A program made the position numbers and the translations under genes. The notes under the pieces were generated by a model. It worked only from the letters and a program-made list of their open reading frames with translations, had not been told where the DNA came from and did not search any database. Positions 51,608-59,474 of a stretch of DNA of 64,000 nt are shown here, in pieces. The DNA is from Naasia sp. (GTDB taxonomy: Bacteria > Actinomycetota > Actinomycetes > Actinomycetales > Microbacteriaceae): NCBI RefSeq assembly GCF_025465545.1, contig NZ_JAODMK010000036.1, positions 44,465-108,464 of the forward strand, given 5' to 3'. Within the stretch, counting starts at the first letter, position 1; each line of letters opens with the position of its first letter.

Positions 51608-52801
51608 TTGGCCAACGCCTGGTTCGAGACGGTAGCCGAAGCACAGCGGCGCGCCAAGAAAAGACTTCCAAGCTCTGTGTACGGCGCGCTCCTCGCCGGA
51701 TCGGAGAAGGGCACAACGTACGCGGACAACACCGCGGCGTTCGCTGAGCTCGGCTTCGCGCCCCACGTGGCCGGTCATCACGCGACGAGGGATTTGTCCA
51801 CGACGGTACTCGGCATCCCCATCTCGATGCCGATCATGGTGTCGCCCACAGGCGTGCAGGCCGTGCACCCGGACGGCGAAGTCGCTGTCGCCCGTGCGGC
51901 GGCGAACCGCGGGCTCATCATGGGACTGAGCTCCTTCGCCTCCAAGCCCGTCGAAGAGGTTGCCGCCGCAAACGCCAACACGTTCTACCAGATGTACTGG
52001 TCGGGCACGCGCGACTCGATGGCCCAGCGGATGGACCGCGCTCGCGCCGCCGGTGCCAAAGCGCTCATCGCCACGCTCGACTGGTCGTTCTCGCACGGGC
52101 GGGACTGGGGCAGCCCCACGATTCCGGAGAGAATGACTCTCGGAACGATGATCAAGTTCGCCCCGGACGTGCTGCCGCACCCGAGGTGGCTGTGGGCGTT
52201 CGCGAAGGCGCGTCGCATCCCGGACCTCACGGCACCGAACCTCGCGCCACCGGGGCAACCCGCCCCCACCTTCTTCGGCGCCTACTACGAGTGGATGCAG
52301 ACTCCGCCGCCCTCGTGGGAGGACGTCGAGTGGATGCGCGAGCAGTGGGCCGGACCGTTCCTGCTCAAGGGCGTCACGCGCGTCGACGACGCGGAACGCG
52401 CGATCGACGCAGGGGTGGACGCGATCTCGGTGTCCAACCACGGCGGCAACAACCTCGACGGCACGCCCGCTGCGATCCGAGTGCTCCCGTCGATCGTCGA
52501 GACCGTCAACGACCGGATCGAGATCGTGCTCGACGGCGGCATCCGGCGGGGCAGTGACGTCGCAAAGGCTCTGGCCCTCGGCGCGCGCGCCGTGATGATC
52601 GGGCGCGCCTACCTTTGGGGCCTGGCGGCCAACGGCCAGGCGGGCGTCGAGAATGTCTTCGACATCCTCCGGGGCGGCCTCGACTCCGCGGTGCTGGGCC
52701 TCGGGCACTCGTCGGTGCACCAGCTCAGTCCTCGGGACCTCGTGATTCCCGACGGCTTCCCCAGGACGCTCGGTGCTGACATCCCCGACTCGCTGAGCTA
52801 G
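51608..52801 (+). CDS. mftD: mycofactocin biosynthesis FMN-dependent dehydrogenase MftD
   Basis: MftD is a flavin enzyme of the alpha-hydroxy-acid (lactate) dehydrogenase family that deaminates the released heterocycle AHDP to give the redox-active keto-lactam. I start at TTG 51608, since AAGGAA lies 7 bp upstream and the N-terminus ANAWFETVAEAQRRAKKRLP matches the family; the open frame before it lies inside mftC. It has 397 residues. Motifs are VSPTGVQAVHPDGEVAVARA, VSNHGGNNLDGTPA (catalytic His278) and IVLDGGIRRGSDVAKALALG for FMN phosphate binding. Confidence 0.95.
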   Translation: MANAWFETVAEAQRRAKKRLPSSVYGALLAGSEKGTTYADNTAAFAELGFAPHVAGHHATRDLSTTVLGIPISMPIMVSPTGVQAVHPDGEVAVARAAANRGLIMGLSSFASKPVEEVAAANANTFYQMYWSGTRDSMAQRMDRARAAGAKALIATLDWSFSHGRDWGSPTIPERMTLGTMIKFAPDVLPHPRWLWAFAKARRIPDLTAPNLAPPGQPAPTFFGAYYEWMQTPPPSWEDVEWMREQWAGPFLLKGVTRVDDAERAIDAGVDAISVSNHGGNNLDGTPAAIRVLPSIVETVNDRIEIVLDGGIRRGSDVAKALALGARAVMIGRAYLWGLAANGQAGVENVFDILRGGLDSAVLGLGHSSVHQLSPRDLVIPDGFPRTLGADIPDSLS

Positions 52802-52805
52802 TCGG

Positions 52806-53489
52806 GTGGGGGCGCACCTGAGGGATTATCGATGGCCGGAGATCACCGGGGCACCGGTCGTGCTCCTGCCAGTGGGATCGACGGAGCAGCACGGTCACCA
52901 TCTGCCGCTCGACACCGATGCGGTCGTGGCGACCGCCGTGGCAGAGGGCATGAGAAGCCGCCTGGGCCCAGGCGTGCTCGTGGCGCCGACCGTCCCCTAC
53001 GGCGCCAGTGGTGAGCACCAGCACTTTCCGGGAACAGTCTCCATCGGCAGCGAGGCCCTGGGGCTGCTGCTTCTCGAGTTCGTGCGCTCGGTCAGTAGTT
53101 GGGCGGCAGAGGTGATCATCGTCAACGGACACGGCGGGAACGCTTCGACCATCGCCTCTGTCGTGCGCCAAGCACGAACGGAAGGGCACCGGTTGAGCTG
53201 GGTTCCGTGCGCCGTTCCGGACAGCGACGCCCACGCAGGATTGACCGAAACGTCGTTGATGCTCCACCTTGCCCCGCAGCGTGTGATGCTCGCCAAGGCC
53301 ACGCTCGGAAACACTCGGCCCTTAACCGAGCTGTTGCCTGCACTGAAGATCAATGGAGTGCGCAGCGTCTCGCCAACGGGCGTCCTGGGCGATCCAACGG
53401 GTGCAAGCGCCGAGCATGGGAAGTCGATCCTCCAGGCCATGATCGACGGCGCCACCGGTGCCCTCCAGTCCGCTCGACGCGCGCCATGA
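52806..53489 (+). CDS. mftE: mycofactocin peptidase MftE
   Basis: MftE is a creatininase-family metallopeptidase that cuts the modified Val-Tyr dipeptide off MftA. It has 227 residues, with the metal site motifs LPVGSTEQHGHHLPLDTDAV (Glu, His, Asp), VNGHGGNASTI and a later acidic ligand in DAHAGLTETSLMLHL. Start is GTG at 52806, 4 bp after the mftD stop. Its stop overlaps mftF by ATGA. The length is near the 230-250 usual for the family. Confidence 0.94.
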   Translation: MGAHLRDYRWPEITGAPVVLLPVGSTEQHGHHLPLDTDAVVATAVAEGMRSRLGPGVLVAPTVPYGASGEHQHFPGTVSIGSEALGLLLLEFVRSVSSWAAEVIIVNGHGGNASTIASVVRQARTEGHRLSWVPCAVPDSDAHAGLTETSLMLHLAPQRVMLAKATLGNTRPLTELLPALKINGVRSVSPTGVLGDPTGASAEHGKSILQAMIDGATGALQSARRAP

Positions 53490-54916
53490 AGTCGAGGGCA
53501 GCGTTGACCGAGGACTGGCCGCTCCCCGAAGGCTTCATCGTGAGCCTGAACCATCGAACGCGAAGAAGAGACGGGGGGCGCACCCTCATCGGGGGAGCTC
53601 CCACACGGGTTCTCTACCTCAGTCCGGCGGGAGCAGGCCTGCTGCGGGAGGGCACCCTCCGCGTTACGGACCGCGAGACTGCCTTCCTGGCGGACCGGCT
53701 ATTGGAGTCCGGCATCGCTGATCCAGTTGTCGGCGCATTGCCGGAGATCGATCCGGCGGACCTCACCTACGTGATCCCCGTGCGGGACCGTCCCGAGCCG
53801 CTCAACCGCCTGCTGGCCAGCATCGGCCGTCGAGGGCGGGTGATTGTGGTGGATGACGCGTCGCGCGACGCTGAGGCGACACGCGCGGTTGCGGCGCGGC
53901 ATGGCGCTGAAATCATCCTGCTTCCCCACAACCTCGGGGTCGGCGGCGCTCGAAACGAGGGCTTGAGCAGGGTCACGACGCCCTACGTTGCCTTCGTGGA
54001 CTCAGATGTCGTACTGCCTCCCGACGCGATGCCGACCATGCTGCGTCATTTCGCCGACCCTCGCGTGGCAGTAGTGGCACCACGAGTAGTGGGACTTACG
54101 GGAACGGCCAGCGGGACCTGGATCACCCGGTACGAAGATGCCCTTTCCTCGCTCGACCTGGGGCGCCATCCGGCAACGGTGCGCCCCAGGGCTGTGGTCT
54201 CCTGGGTTTCCGGCACCACCCTCGTGGCCCGTGCCAACGCCATTGGCGCGGGATTCACCAGCACAACACGCGCCGGTGAGGACGTCGACTTTGTCTGGAG
54301 GCTCGCCAAGGAGGGTTTCCGAATCAGGTACGAGCCCTCGGCCCTCGTGGAGCATGAACACCGCTCCTCGGTGCATGAATGGATCAGTCGAAAAGCGTTC
54401 TACGGCACGGGCGCATCCTGGCTCGCTCAGCGACACCCGGAGAGCATCGCCCCTGCAATTCTCAGTCCTTGGGGAACTGCTCTTGTACTCGCGCTGGCAG
54501 TGCAGCGCCGCTGGTCCATTCCGCTCGCGGTCGTGATATTCGCCGCAACCGCTGCGCGCATCAGCCGGAAGCTGTCTCGGAGCGAACGGCCGGTTGTGAC
54601 CGCACTGGAGTTGACGGCCAGCGGAGCTCTCGCCGCAATCACGCAGGCCACGTCGTTGCTCCTGCGGCACTGGTGGCCAGTCGTTGCGATCGTGGCCCCC
54701 TGCTCCCGTCGGCTGAGGCGGGCGGTAGTCCTGGCGCACTTCGTGGATAGCGCCACACAACACCTGCGGACCCGTCCGCAGCTTGACCCCGTCCGATTCG
54801 CGCTCGCGCGCCGCCTCGATGATCTCGCCTACGGCGCAGGCGTTTGGTTCAGCGCGCTCAGAAGCCGCTCGTTGCGTGCGCTGATCCCAGACCTTCGGGC
54901 TCGATCAAAGGTCTGA
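53486..54916 (+). CDS. mftF: mycofactocin glycosyltransferase MftF
   Basis: MftF is a GT2-family enzyme that adds beta-1,4-linked glucose chains to mycofactocin precursors. It has 476 residues, with an N-terminal PqqD-like segment (about 1-85, LPEGFIVSLNHRTRRRDGGR), a GT-A domain with VVDDASRD, FVDSDVVLPP (metal-binding DxD-like), AGEDVDFVWRLAKEGFR (acceptor/catalytic Asp) and VEHEHRSSVHEW, and a C-terminal region with several hydrophobic stretches. The ATG at 53486 overlaps mftE. It is the last island gene; only 15 bp separate its stop from the right repeat. Confidence 0.94.
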   Translation: MKSRAALTEDWPLPEGFIVSLNHRTRRRDGGRTLIGGAPTRVLYLSPAGAGLLREGTLRVTDRETAFLADRLLESGIADPVVGALPEIDPADLTYVIPVRDRPEPLNRLLASIGRRGRVIVVDDASRDAEATRAVAARHGAEIILLPHNLGVGGARNEGLSRVTTPYVAFVDSDVVLPPDAMPTMLRHFADPRVAVVAPRVVGLTGTASGTWITRYEDALSSLDLGRHPATVRPRAVVSWVSGTTLVARANAIGAGFTSTTRAGEDVDFVWRLAKEGFRIRYEPSALVEHEHRSSVHEWISRKAFYGTGASWLAQRHPESIAPAILSPWGTALVLALAVQRRWSIPLAVVIFAATAARISRKLSRSERPVVTALELTASGALAAITQATSLLLRHWWPVVAIVAPCSRRLRRAVVLAHFVDSATQHLRTRPQLDPVRFALARRLDDLAYGAGVWFSALRSRSLRALIPDLRARSKV

Positions 54917-54931
54917 ACTGTGAGCAGGGCG

Positions 54932-55068
54932 TCCTGGCGGGCGTCGGCTTCGCCCTCTCCCCCGCCGCAGGTGCGGTGCTCATGTCGCTGTCCACGATCG
55001 TGGTCGCGCTGAACGCCCAGCTGCTGCGCCGGATCCGCCTCGACCCGGAGGAGCTGGCGCGCTCCTGA
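54932..55068 (+). pseudogene. 3' remnant of the copper ATPase gene
   Basis: This encodes the last ~45 residues of the CopB-like ATPase (LSPAAGAVLMSLSTIVVALN through LDPEELARS) in the original frame up to its stop, but has no start or pump core. It differs from the intact gene by V-to-A and A-to-S changes. It exists only because the repeat was duplicated. Confidence 0.9.
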
Positions 55069-55211
55069 GGGCGATCAACTGAGGGCCAGGACCAGTGCGA
55101 GACCCGCGAGGGCCACCGACACCGGCACCATCATGATGCGCTCGCGCCTGCTGCGCGACAGCGCGTTCAGAGCGATGCCGAGGACCAGGTACCCGGCGAT
55201 GACCCACATCG
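54932..55211 (+). repeat. right direct repeat flanking the 20-kb insertion
   Basis: These 280 bp match 34483-34775 apart from four substitutions and the absence of one GGCCACCGACACC unit. Identity stops at 55211, after which the membrane-protein gene continues intact while the left copy runs into island DNA. The two copies are therefore the two ends of one duplicated stretch. Confidence 0.93.
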
Positions 55212-55449
55212 CGATCGACACGATCGCCGGCTCATCCCCGCCGGCATACCGCTCCTTCTCGAGCGCCAGGTAGGCGAACAGCGCGTAGAGCACGATCGAG
55301 ACGACGCTGCCCAGCCGCTTGTTCCGCGGGAGCACGACATCCTGCCCGCCCCACGCGAATTGACCCAGTGGGGCGCCCGCGATCAGTGCGACCTGGAAGA
55401 GGGCGAGCGCGGCCAGCAGGCTGCAGAAGACGAGGGCGACGACGATCAT
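55075..55449 (-). CDS. small four-span membrane protein, function unknown
   Basis: From the ATG at 55449 the gene encodes 124 residues with four hydrophobic segments: MIVVALVFCSLLAALALFQV, GSVVSIVLYALFAYLAL, IVSIAMWVIAGYLVLGIALN and a C-terminal VPVSVALAGLALVLALS. Basic loops (SRSRRERI) lie between the last two. I know no function for it. It is the intact version of the fragment at 34626-34775. Longer open frame upstream is Arg/Pro-rich and overlaps dprA, so it is not used. Confidence 0.8.
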   Translation of the reverse strand: MIVVALVFCSLLAALALFQVALIAGAPLGQFAWGGQDVVLPRNKRLGSVVSIVLYALFAYLALEKERYAGGDEPAIVSIAMWVIAGYLVLGIALNALSRSRRERIMMVPVSVALAGLALVLALS

Positions 55450-55505
55450 GGCGTGCCACAGTCTGGCGGAACCCGGTGGACCTCGCGGGCACCGGCGCAT
55501 TCCGC

Positions 55506-56708
55506 TCATGCCCGACGCCAGCCGGTGGCGGTCTCCCGAGCGAGGGCCTCGAGTTCGAGAAGCCCGAGCGCGGACCGCACCGAGGCGACCGAGAGGCCGG
55601 CCGAACGAGCGACGTCGTCGACGGGCCGCCCGCGAGTGCTCAGCGCGTCGAGCACTCGGCCGGCCTCGGCCGGGAGGCGTGGCCCCGCCTCCGTGGGAGC
55701 TCCGGCAACCGTCGGCACGACCAGTTCCGCCATCTCGGCCGCGTCGGTGACGCAGACCGCGTCGAACTCGCGCAGCAGCCGATGGCAGCCCGCGGATGCC
55801 GACGAGGTGACGGGTCCCGGCACCGCGCCGAGCGGCCGGGCGAGGGCGGCGGCGTGCCCGGCGGTGTTCAGCGATCCGGAGCGGGTGCCTGCCTCGATCA
55901 CGACCGTCGCCCGGCTCGCCGCCGCAATCAAGCGGTTGCGCTGCAGGAAGCGCCATTTGGTCGGCGATGCACCGCACGGCAGCTCGGATACGACCGCTCC
56001 CGAGTCGACGATCCGACGCAGGAGGGCGTCGTGACCGCTCGGGTAGAAGCGGTCAACTCCCCCGGCGAGGTAGGCGATCGTCGTTCCCCCGCTGGCGAGC
56101 GCCGCGCGATGCGCCATGCCGTCGATGCCATAGGCGGCTCCCGAGACGATCGAGAACCCGCGATCGACGAGGCCGGAGGCGGCTTCGGCGGCGACGTGCT
56201 CGCCGTAGCCGGTGGCGGCCCTGGCGCCCACCAGAGCGATCGGCAGCGGCGAGCCGAGTACCGACGGGTTGCCGCGGCACCACAGCGCCGTGGGCGCGTG
56301 GCGGCCGAGGTCACCGAGGCCCGTCGGCCACTCCTCGTCGCCGGGAGCCACGAGGCGAACGCCGAGCACCGCCGCCGACTTGAGCGCGTGCAGGACGCCC
56401 GCTGCGAGAAGGCGCGGCTGCCAGCGCTCGAGCGCGGCACTGAGCTCGGGGACCTCGGGCGCGTCCGGGCCGGCGGCGCCGGCCTCGGTGGCCAGCCGCA
56501 CGGGAGACCGCCCCTCGAGGACAGCGGCGAGGGCGCCCGCAGGCCCGAGAGCGGCGACCAGCGCTCCTGCGGTGCCGTCGCCCGGCTCCGCGACCATCGT
56601 CCAGGCGGCCCGCGCGAACAGCTCGGTCGCCTCCGCCAGGGAAACGTCCTGGTCGCGCAGGTCGCGGACGGCGACGCGGAGCACGGTCTCCTTCAGTCCG
56701 AGGATCAT
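55506..56708 (-). CDS. dprA: DNA-processing protein DprA
   Basis: DprA loads RecA on incoming single-stranded DNA in natural transformation. From ATG 56708 it has 400 residues. An N-terminal helical part is followed by the Rossmann-like core with IALVGARAATGYGEHVAAEA, FSIVSGAAYGIDGMAHRAAL, IAYLAGGVDRFYPSGHDALL, SELPCGASPTKWRFLQRNRL and EAGTRSGSLNTAGHAAALAR. A C-terminal winged helix (VARSAGLSVASVRSALGLLE) completes it. Start overlaps the comM stop (ATGA). The pair is conserved in actinobacteria, whether or not they are competent. Confidence 0.95.
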   Translation of the reverse strand: MILGLKETVLRVAVRDLRDQDVSLAEATELFARAAWTMVAEPGDGTAGALVAALGPAGALAAVLEGRSPVRLATEAGAAGPDAPEVPELSAALERWQPRLLAAGVLHALKSAAVLGVRLVAPGDEEWPTGLGDLGRHAPTALWCRGNPSVLGSPLPIALVGARAATGYGEHVAAEAASGLVDRGFSIVSGAAYGIDGMAHRAALASGGTTIAYLAGGVDRFYPSGHDALLRRIVDSGAVVSELPCGASPTKWRFLQRNRLIAAASRATVVIEAGTRSGSLNTAGHAAALARPLGAVPGPVTSSASAGCHRLLREFDAVCVTDAAEMAELVVPTVAGAPTEAGPRLPAEAGRVLDALSTRGRPVDDVARSAGLSVASVRSALGLLELEALARETATGWRRA

Positions 56709-58231
56709 GGGACGGGCCTCCTCAAGAGCAGGGCGCGACCGATCTGGTCGGCGCCGGGGCGATCCGCTTCGTCCAGGTCGGCGAGCGTCCAGGCGATGCG
56801 GAGAATGCGGTCGTAGCCGCGCATGGTGATTCCGCCCCGCTCGAGGGCGCGGTCGACCGGAGCGAGCACCTCGCGGGGCAGCGCGAGAGGACCGCGCAGG
56901 GCGGATCCCGGCACGGCGGCGTTCGTGGTCCACGCCGTGCCGGCCAGGCGCTCGCGGGCGCGTCTGCGAGCGCGGATCACCCGGTTCCGAGCCTGCGCGG
57001 AGGTCGAGGTGGGCCGGTCCTCGCGCATGCGGAGCTGGACGGCGGTGACGCGGGATACGCGCACCCGGATGTCGATCCGGTCGAGGAGCGGTCCCGAGAG
57101 ACGCTTGAGGTAGCGCAGGCGCACGGCGGAGGGGCAGGTGCACTCCCGGTCTCGGGAGCCCCACTCCCCGCAGGGGCAGGGATTGGCGGCGAGCACGAGT
57201 TGGAACCGGCCGGGGAAGCTGGCCATGGCTGCGGCCCGGGCGATGCGGATCTCCCCGCTCTCGAGCGGTTGGCGAAGCGTCTCGAGCGTCGCGGACGAGA
57301 ACTCGGGCGCCTCGTCGAGGAAAAGCACGCCGTGCGAGGCGCGCGCCGCCGCACCCGGGCGGATGATGGCGCTGCCGCCGCCGACCATGGCGGCCGGAGT
57401 GGCGGTGTGGTGCGGACTCTCGAAGGGCGGGCGAGCCGTGAGGGCGCCCCCGACCGGCACGCCGCAGAGGGAGCGCAGGGATGCGACCTCGAGTGCGGCG
57501 TCCTCGTCGAGCGGCGGAAGCAAGGTCGGCATGCGCGACGCGAGCATCGTCTTCCCTGCCCCGGGCGGCCCGACCAGGAGCAGGTGGTGACCGCCCGCCG
57601 CGGCGGTGATCACCGCCTCGACCGCCTCGGCGTTCCCGACGATGTCGGCCAGGTCCCCCTCCGGCTCCGCGTCACCGGGCGGGTTCGGCGCCAGCAGGGC
57701 GTCGACCGGCAGCTCCTCCAGCTCCGCGCCGTGCCAGATCGCGGCATCCCGCAGGCTCGCGACCCCGACGGCGCGGATGCCGGGCACGAGCGCCGCCTCG
57801 TCCTGGTTCGCTGCGGGGACGAGGACGGTGGAGACGCCCGACCGCGCCGCGGCGAGCACGGCCGGCAGGACTCCGCGCATCGGACGCAGGCGTCCGTCGA
57901 GGGCGAGCTCGCCCAGGTGCGCCACCCGTCCCGTCTCGCCCGGAAGCTGCCCCGAGGTCGCGAGAGCGGCCACCGCGATGGCCAGGTCGAAGCCGGACCC
58001 CTGCTTGGGCAGGTCAGCCGGAGACAGGTTGACGGTGAGCTTGCGCTTGGGCCACTCCAGGCCGGAGTTGCCGATGGCGGCGCGCACCCGCTGCTCGGCC
58101 TCCCTCAAGGCGGAGTCCGGCAGCCCGATCAGCTTGAATCCTGGGCTCTGGTTCGACAGCTCGGCTTCCACGTCGACCAGGGCCCCGCTGAGCCCGAGGA
58201 GCGCGACGGATCGGGCGCGTCCCACCGCCAT
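56705..58231 (-). CDS. comM: YifB family Mg-chelatase-like AAA ATPase (ComM)
   Basis: ComM-type helicases promote branch migration during integration of transforming DNA. The 508-residue protein has an N-terminal Lon-protease-like domain (FKLIGLPDSALREAEQRVRA, LTVNLSPADLPKQGSGFDLA), an AAA+ core with Walker A LLLVGPPGAGKTMLASRMP and Walker B GVLFLDEAPEFSSATLETLR, and the Cys-rich NPCPCGEWGSRDRECTCP zinc-like motif. The C-terminal lid shows GPLLDRIDIRVRVSRV. It overlaps dprA by 4 bp and yraN by one base. Confidence 0.95.
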   Translation of the reverse strand: MAVGRARSVALLGLSGALVDVEAELSNQSPGFKLIGLPDSALREAEQRVRAAIGNSGLEWPKRKLTVNLSPADLPKQGSGFDLAIAVAALATSGQLPGETGRVAHLGELALDGRLRPMRGVLPAVLAAARSGVSTVLVPAANQDEAALVPGIRAVGVASLRDAAIWHGAELEELPVDALLAPNPPGDAEPEGDLADIVGNAEAVEAVITAAAGGHHLLLVGPPGAGKTMLASRMPTLLPPLDEDAALEVASLRSLCGVPVGGALTARPPFESPHHTATPAAMVGGGSAIIRPGAAARASHGVLFLDEAPEFSSATLETLRQPLESGEIRIARAAAMASFPGRFQLVLAANPCPCGEWGSRDRECTCPSAVRLRYLKRLSGPLLDRIDIRVRVSRVTAVQLRMREDRPTSTSAQARNRVIRARRRARERLAGTAWTTNAAVPGSALRGPLALPREVLAPVDRALERGGITMRGYDRILRIAWTLADLDEADRPGADQIGRALLLRRPVP

Positions 58232-58587
58232 CAGAAGACGTCCCGCATCAGCTCGATCTGCGGAGCGCCGGCCGGATCCCGCACCACGCCGACCACATCG
58301 ACGCGGACGTTGCCGTGCCGGCCGGGGTGGGCGCGACACCACGCCATGGCGAGGCCGTGCAACCGGGCCAGCTTGCGGCTGGTGATCGCCTCGAACGGGT
58401 GGCCGAATGCCAAGCTCGATCGCGTCTTGACCTCGACCACCGCGGTCGACGCTCCATCACGGGCGACGATGTCGATCTCGCCCTGGCCGCAGCGCCAGTT
58501 CCGATCGAGCACGAGATAGCCGAGCGACGTCAGGTGATCCGCCGCCACCTGCTCGCCCCACCTGCCCAGATCGTCCTTGCTCGCCAT
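58231..58587 (-). CDS. YraN family protein (UPF0102)
   Basis: This is a 118-residue endonuclease-like protein. The restriction-endonuclease-fold motif is present: GRWGEQVAADHLTSLGYLVL, then GEIDIVARDG (Glu-x-Asp) and VVEVKTRSS (E-x-K). Activity in vivo is not established for the family. The ATG at 58587 has GGAGG at a spacing of 6. It shares one base with comM, continuing the rnhB-DUF2469-yraN-comM-dprA order. Confidence 0.93.
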   Translation of the reverse strand: MASKDDLGRWGEQVAADHLTSLGYLVLDRNWRCGQGEIDIVARDGASTAVVEVKTRSSLAFGHPFEAITSRKLARLHGLAMAWCRAHPGRHGNVRVDVVGVVRDPAGAPQIELMRDVF

Positions 58588-58722
58588 CCGCGCCTCCTGC
58601 GGTCCACCCTGGACAGCGGCGCATGCGTCCAGGGCAACGGACGCGAAAGCGTGCACTCGGCGGCCCTGCTCCGCGTTGGGGAGGAGTGCAGGCTCCGGTG
58701 CGGCCGTGGCAGCGGTGACCCC

Positions 58723-59049
58723 TCAGAGCTCCATGCCCGACGCTGCGTCCGGCTTCCCACGGCCACCGCTCGCCCGCATCACCGGTCTCCTCGCCGACTG
58801 CCACCTGTCGCCAGCGGAACCGCCCGACAGCGACGCGGGCCGACGCGTGCCCGCGTCTCGGCCCCGGATCAGGTGCGGCGCGATCCAGAAGAGCGCGACC
58901 ACGCCGAGCACCACGCGCAGGGCCGTGAAGGCGAGGAGGTACCAGCCGGCGGCCTCACCGTCGAGGACCAGCAGGACCGCCAGTGCGACGAACGCGGCGT
59001 CCACCAGAAAGGACAGCCGCAGCCAGAACAGCAGACGGGCCTCGCCCAC
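58723..59049 (-). CDS. small membrane protein, hypothetical
   Basis: This is a 108-residue protein with two or three hydrophobic segments near the N-terminus (LLFWLRLSFLVDAAFVALAV and GWYLLAFTALRVVLGVVALF) and a hydrophilic, Arg/Ser/Gly-rich tail. Start is GTG at 59049. I recognise no family. It sits between DUF2469 and yraN, which are normally adjacent, so it is a lineage-specific addition. The frame is supported by the clear membrane segments and the lack of an alternative. Confidence 0.55.
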   Translation of the reverse strand: MGEARLLFWLRLSFLVDAAFVALAVLLVLDGEAAGWYLLAFTALRVVLGVVALFWIAPHLIRGRDAGTRRPASLSGGSAGDRWQSARRPVMRASGGRGKPDAASGMEL

Positions 59050-59119
59050 GCGCGGCGGGGCGGAGGTCAGGACGGCGATCGGTCCGTGCGGGCGGGCATG
59101 GCTCCCGTCGGCACCTCGA

Positions 59120-59443
59120 CTACTCGTCGAGCGCCAGTTCCTGCGGGAGCTCGAGCTCCTTGGCGGAGAGCTCCTCCACGTTGACGTCCTTGAACGTCAG
59201 CACGCGCACGCTCTTGACGAACCGGTCGGAGCGGTAGACGTCCCAGACCCACACGTCGTTCATGGTGAGCTCGAAGTAGAAGTCGTGCTCCGTGTCGCGG
59301 CGGACCAGCTCGACCTCGTTGGCCAGGTAGAAGCGCCGCTCCGTCTCCACGACGTACTTGAACTGACCGACGATGTCGCGGTATTCGCGGTACAGCGCCA
59401 GCTCGACCTCGCGGTCGTAGTCCTCGAACTCGTCCTCATCCAT
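59120..59443 (-). CDS. DUF2469 domain protein
   Basis: This is a 107-residue soluble, acidic protein found across actinobacteria next to rnhB. Conserved segments are ELALYREYRDIVGQFKYVVE, TERRFYLANEVELV and RFVKSVRVLTFKDVNVEEL. Function is unknown. I take the ATG at 59443 (MDEDEFEDYD), the usual start in relatives; ATG 59452 would add three residues. Confidence 0.93.
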   Translation of the reverse strand: MDEDEFEDYDREVELALYREYRDIVGQFKYVVETERRFYLANEVELVRRDTEHDFYFELTMNDVWVWDVYRSDRFVKSVRVLTFKDVNVEELSAKELELPQELALDE

Positions 59444-59474
59444 CGGCTTCATCCTACGTCCGCCGGCGGGCTGC

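Larger units (their letters stand above)
34776..54931. mobile_element. genomic island (~20.2 kb) with mycofactocin and sugar-oxidation genes
   Basis: The segment lies between two direct copies (293 and 280 bp) of one junction and splits a locus that would otherwise read copper ATPase, then convergent small membrane protein, then dprA. Recombination between the copies would restore both genes exactly, as expected after single-crossover integration of a circle that shared this stretch. No integrase, transposase, tRNA or plasmid gene is visible inside. Gene content is an oxidoreductase/isomerase operon, a ROK regulator, a ribose-type importer operon, and mftG-mftR with mftABCDEF. A 9-mer TCGATCAAA occurs at both edges (34773-34781 and 54901-54909). 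Exact borders depend on how the repeats are assigned. Confidence 0.8.
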
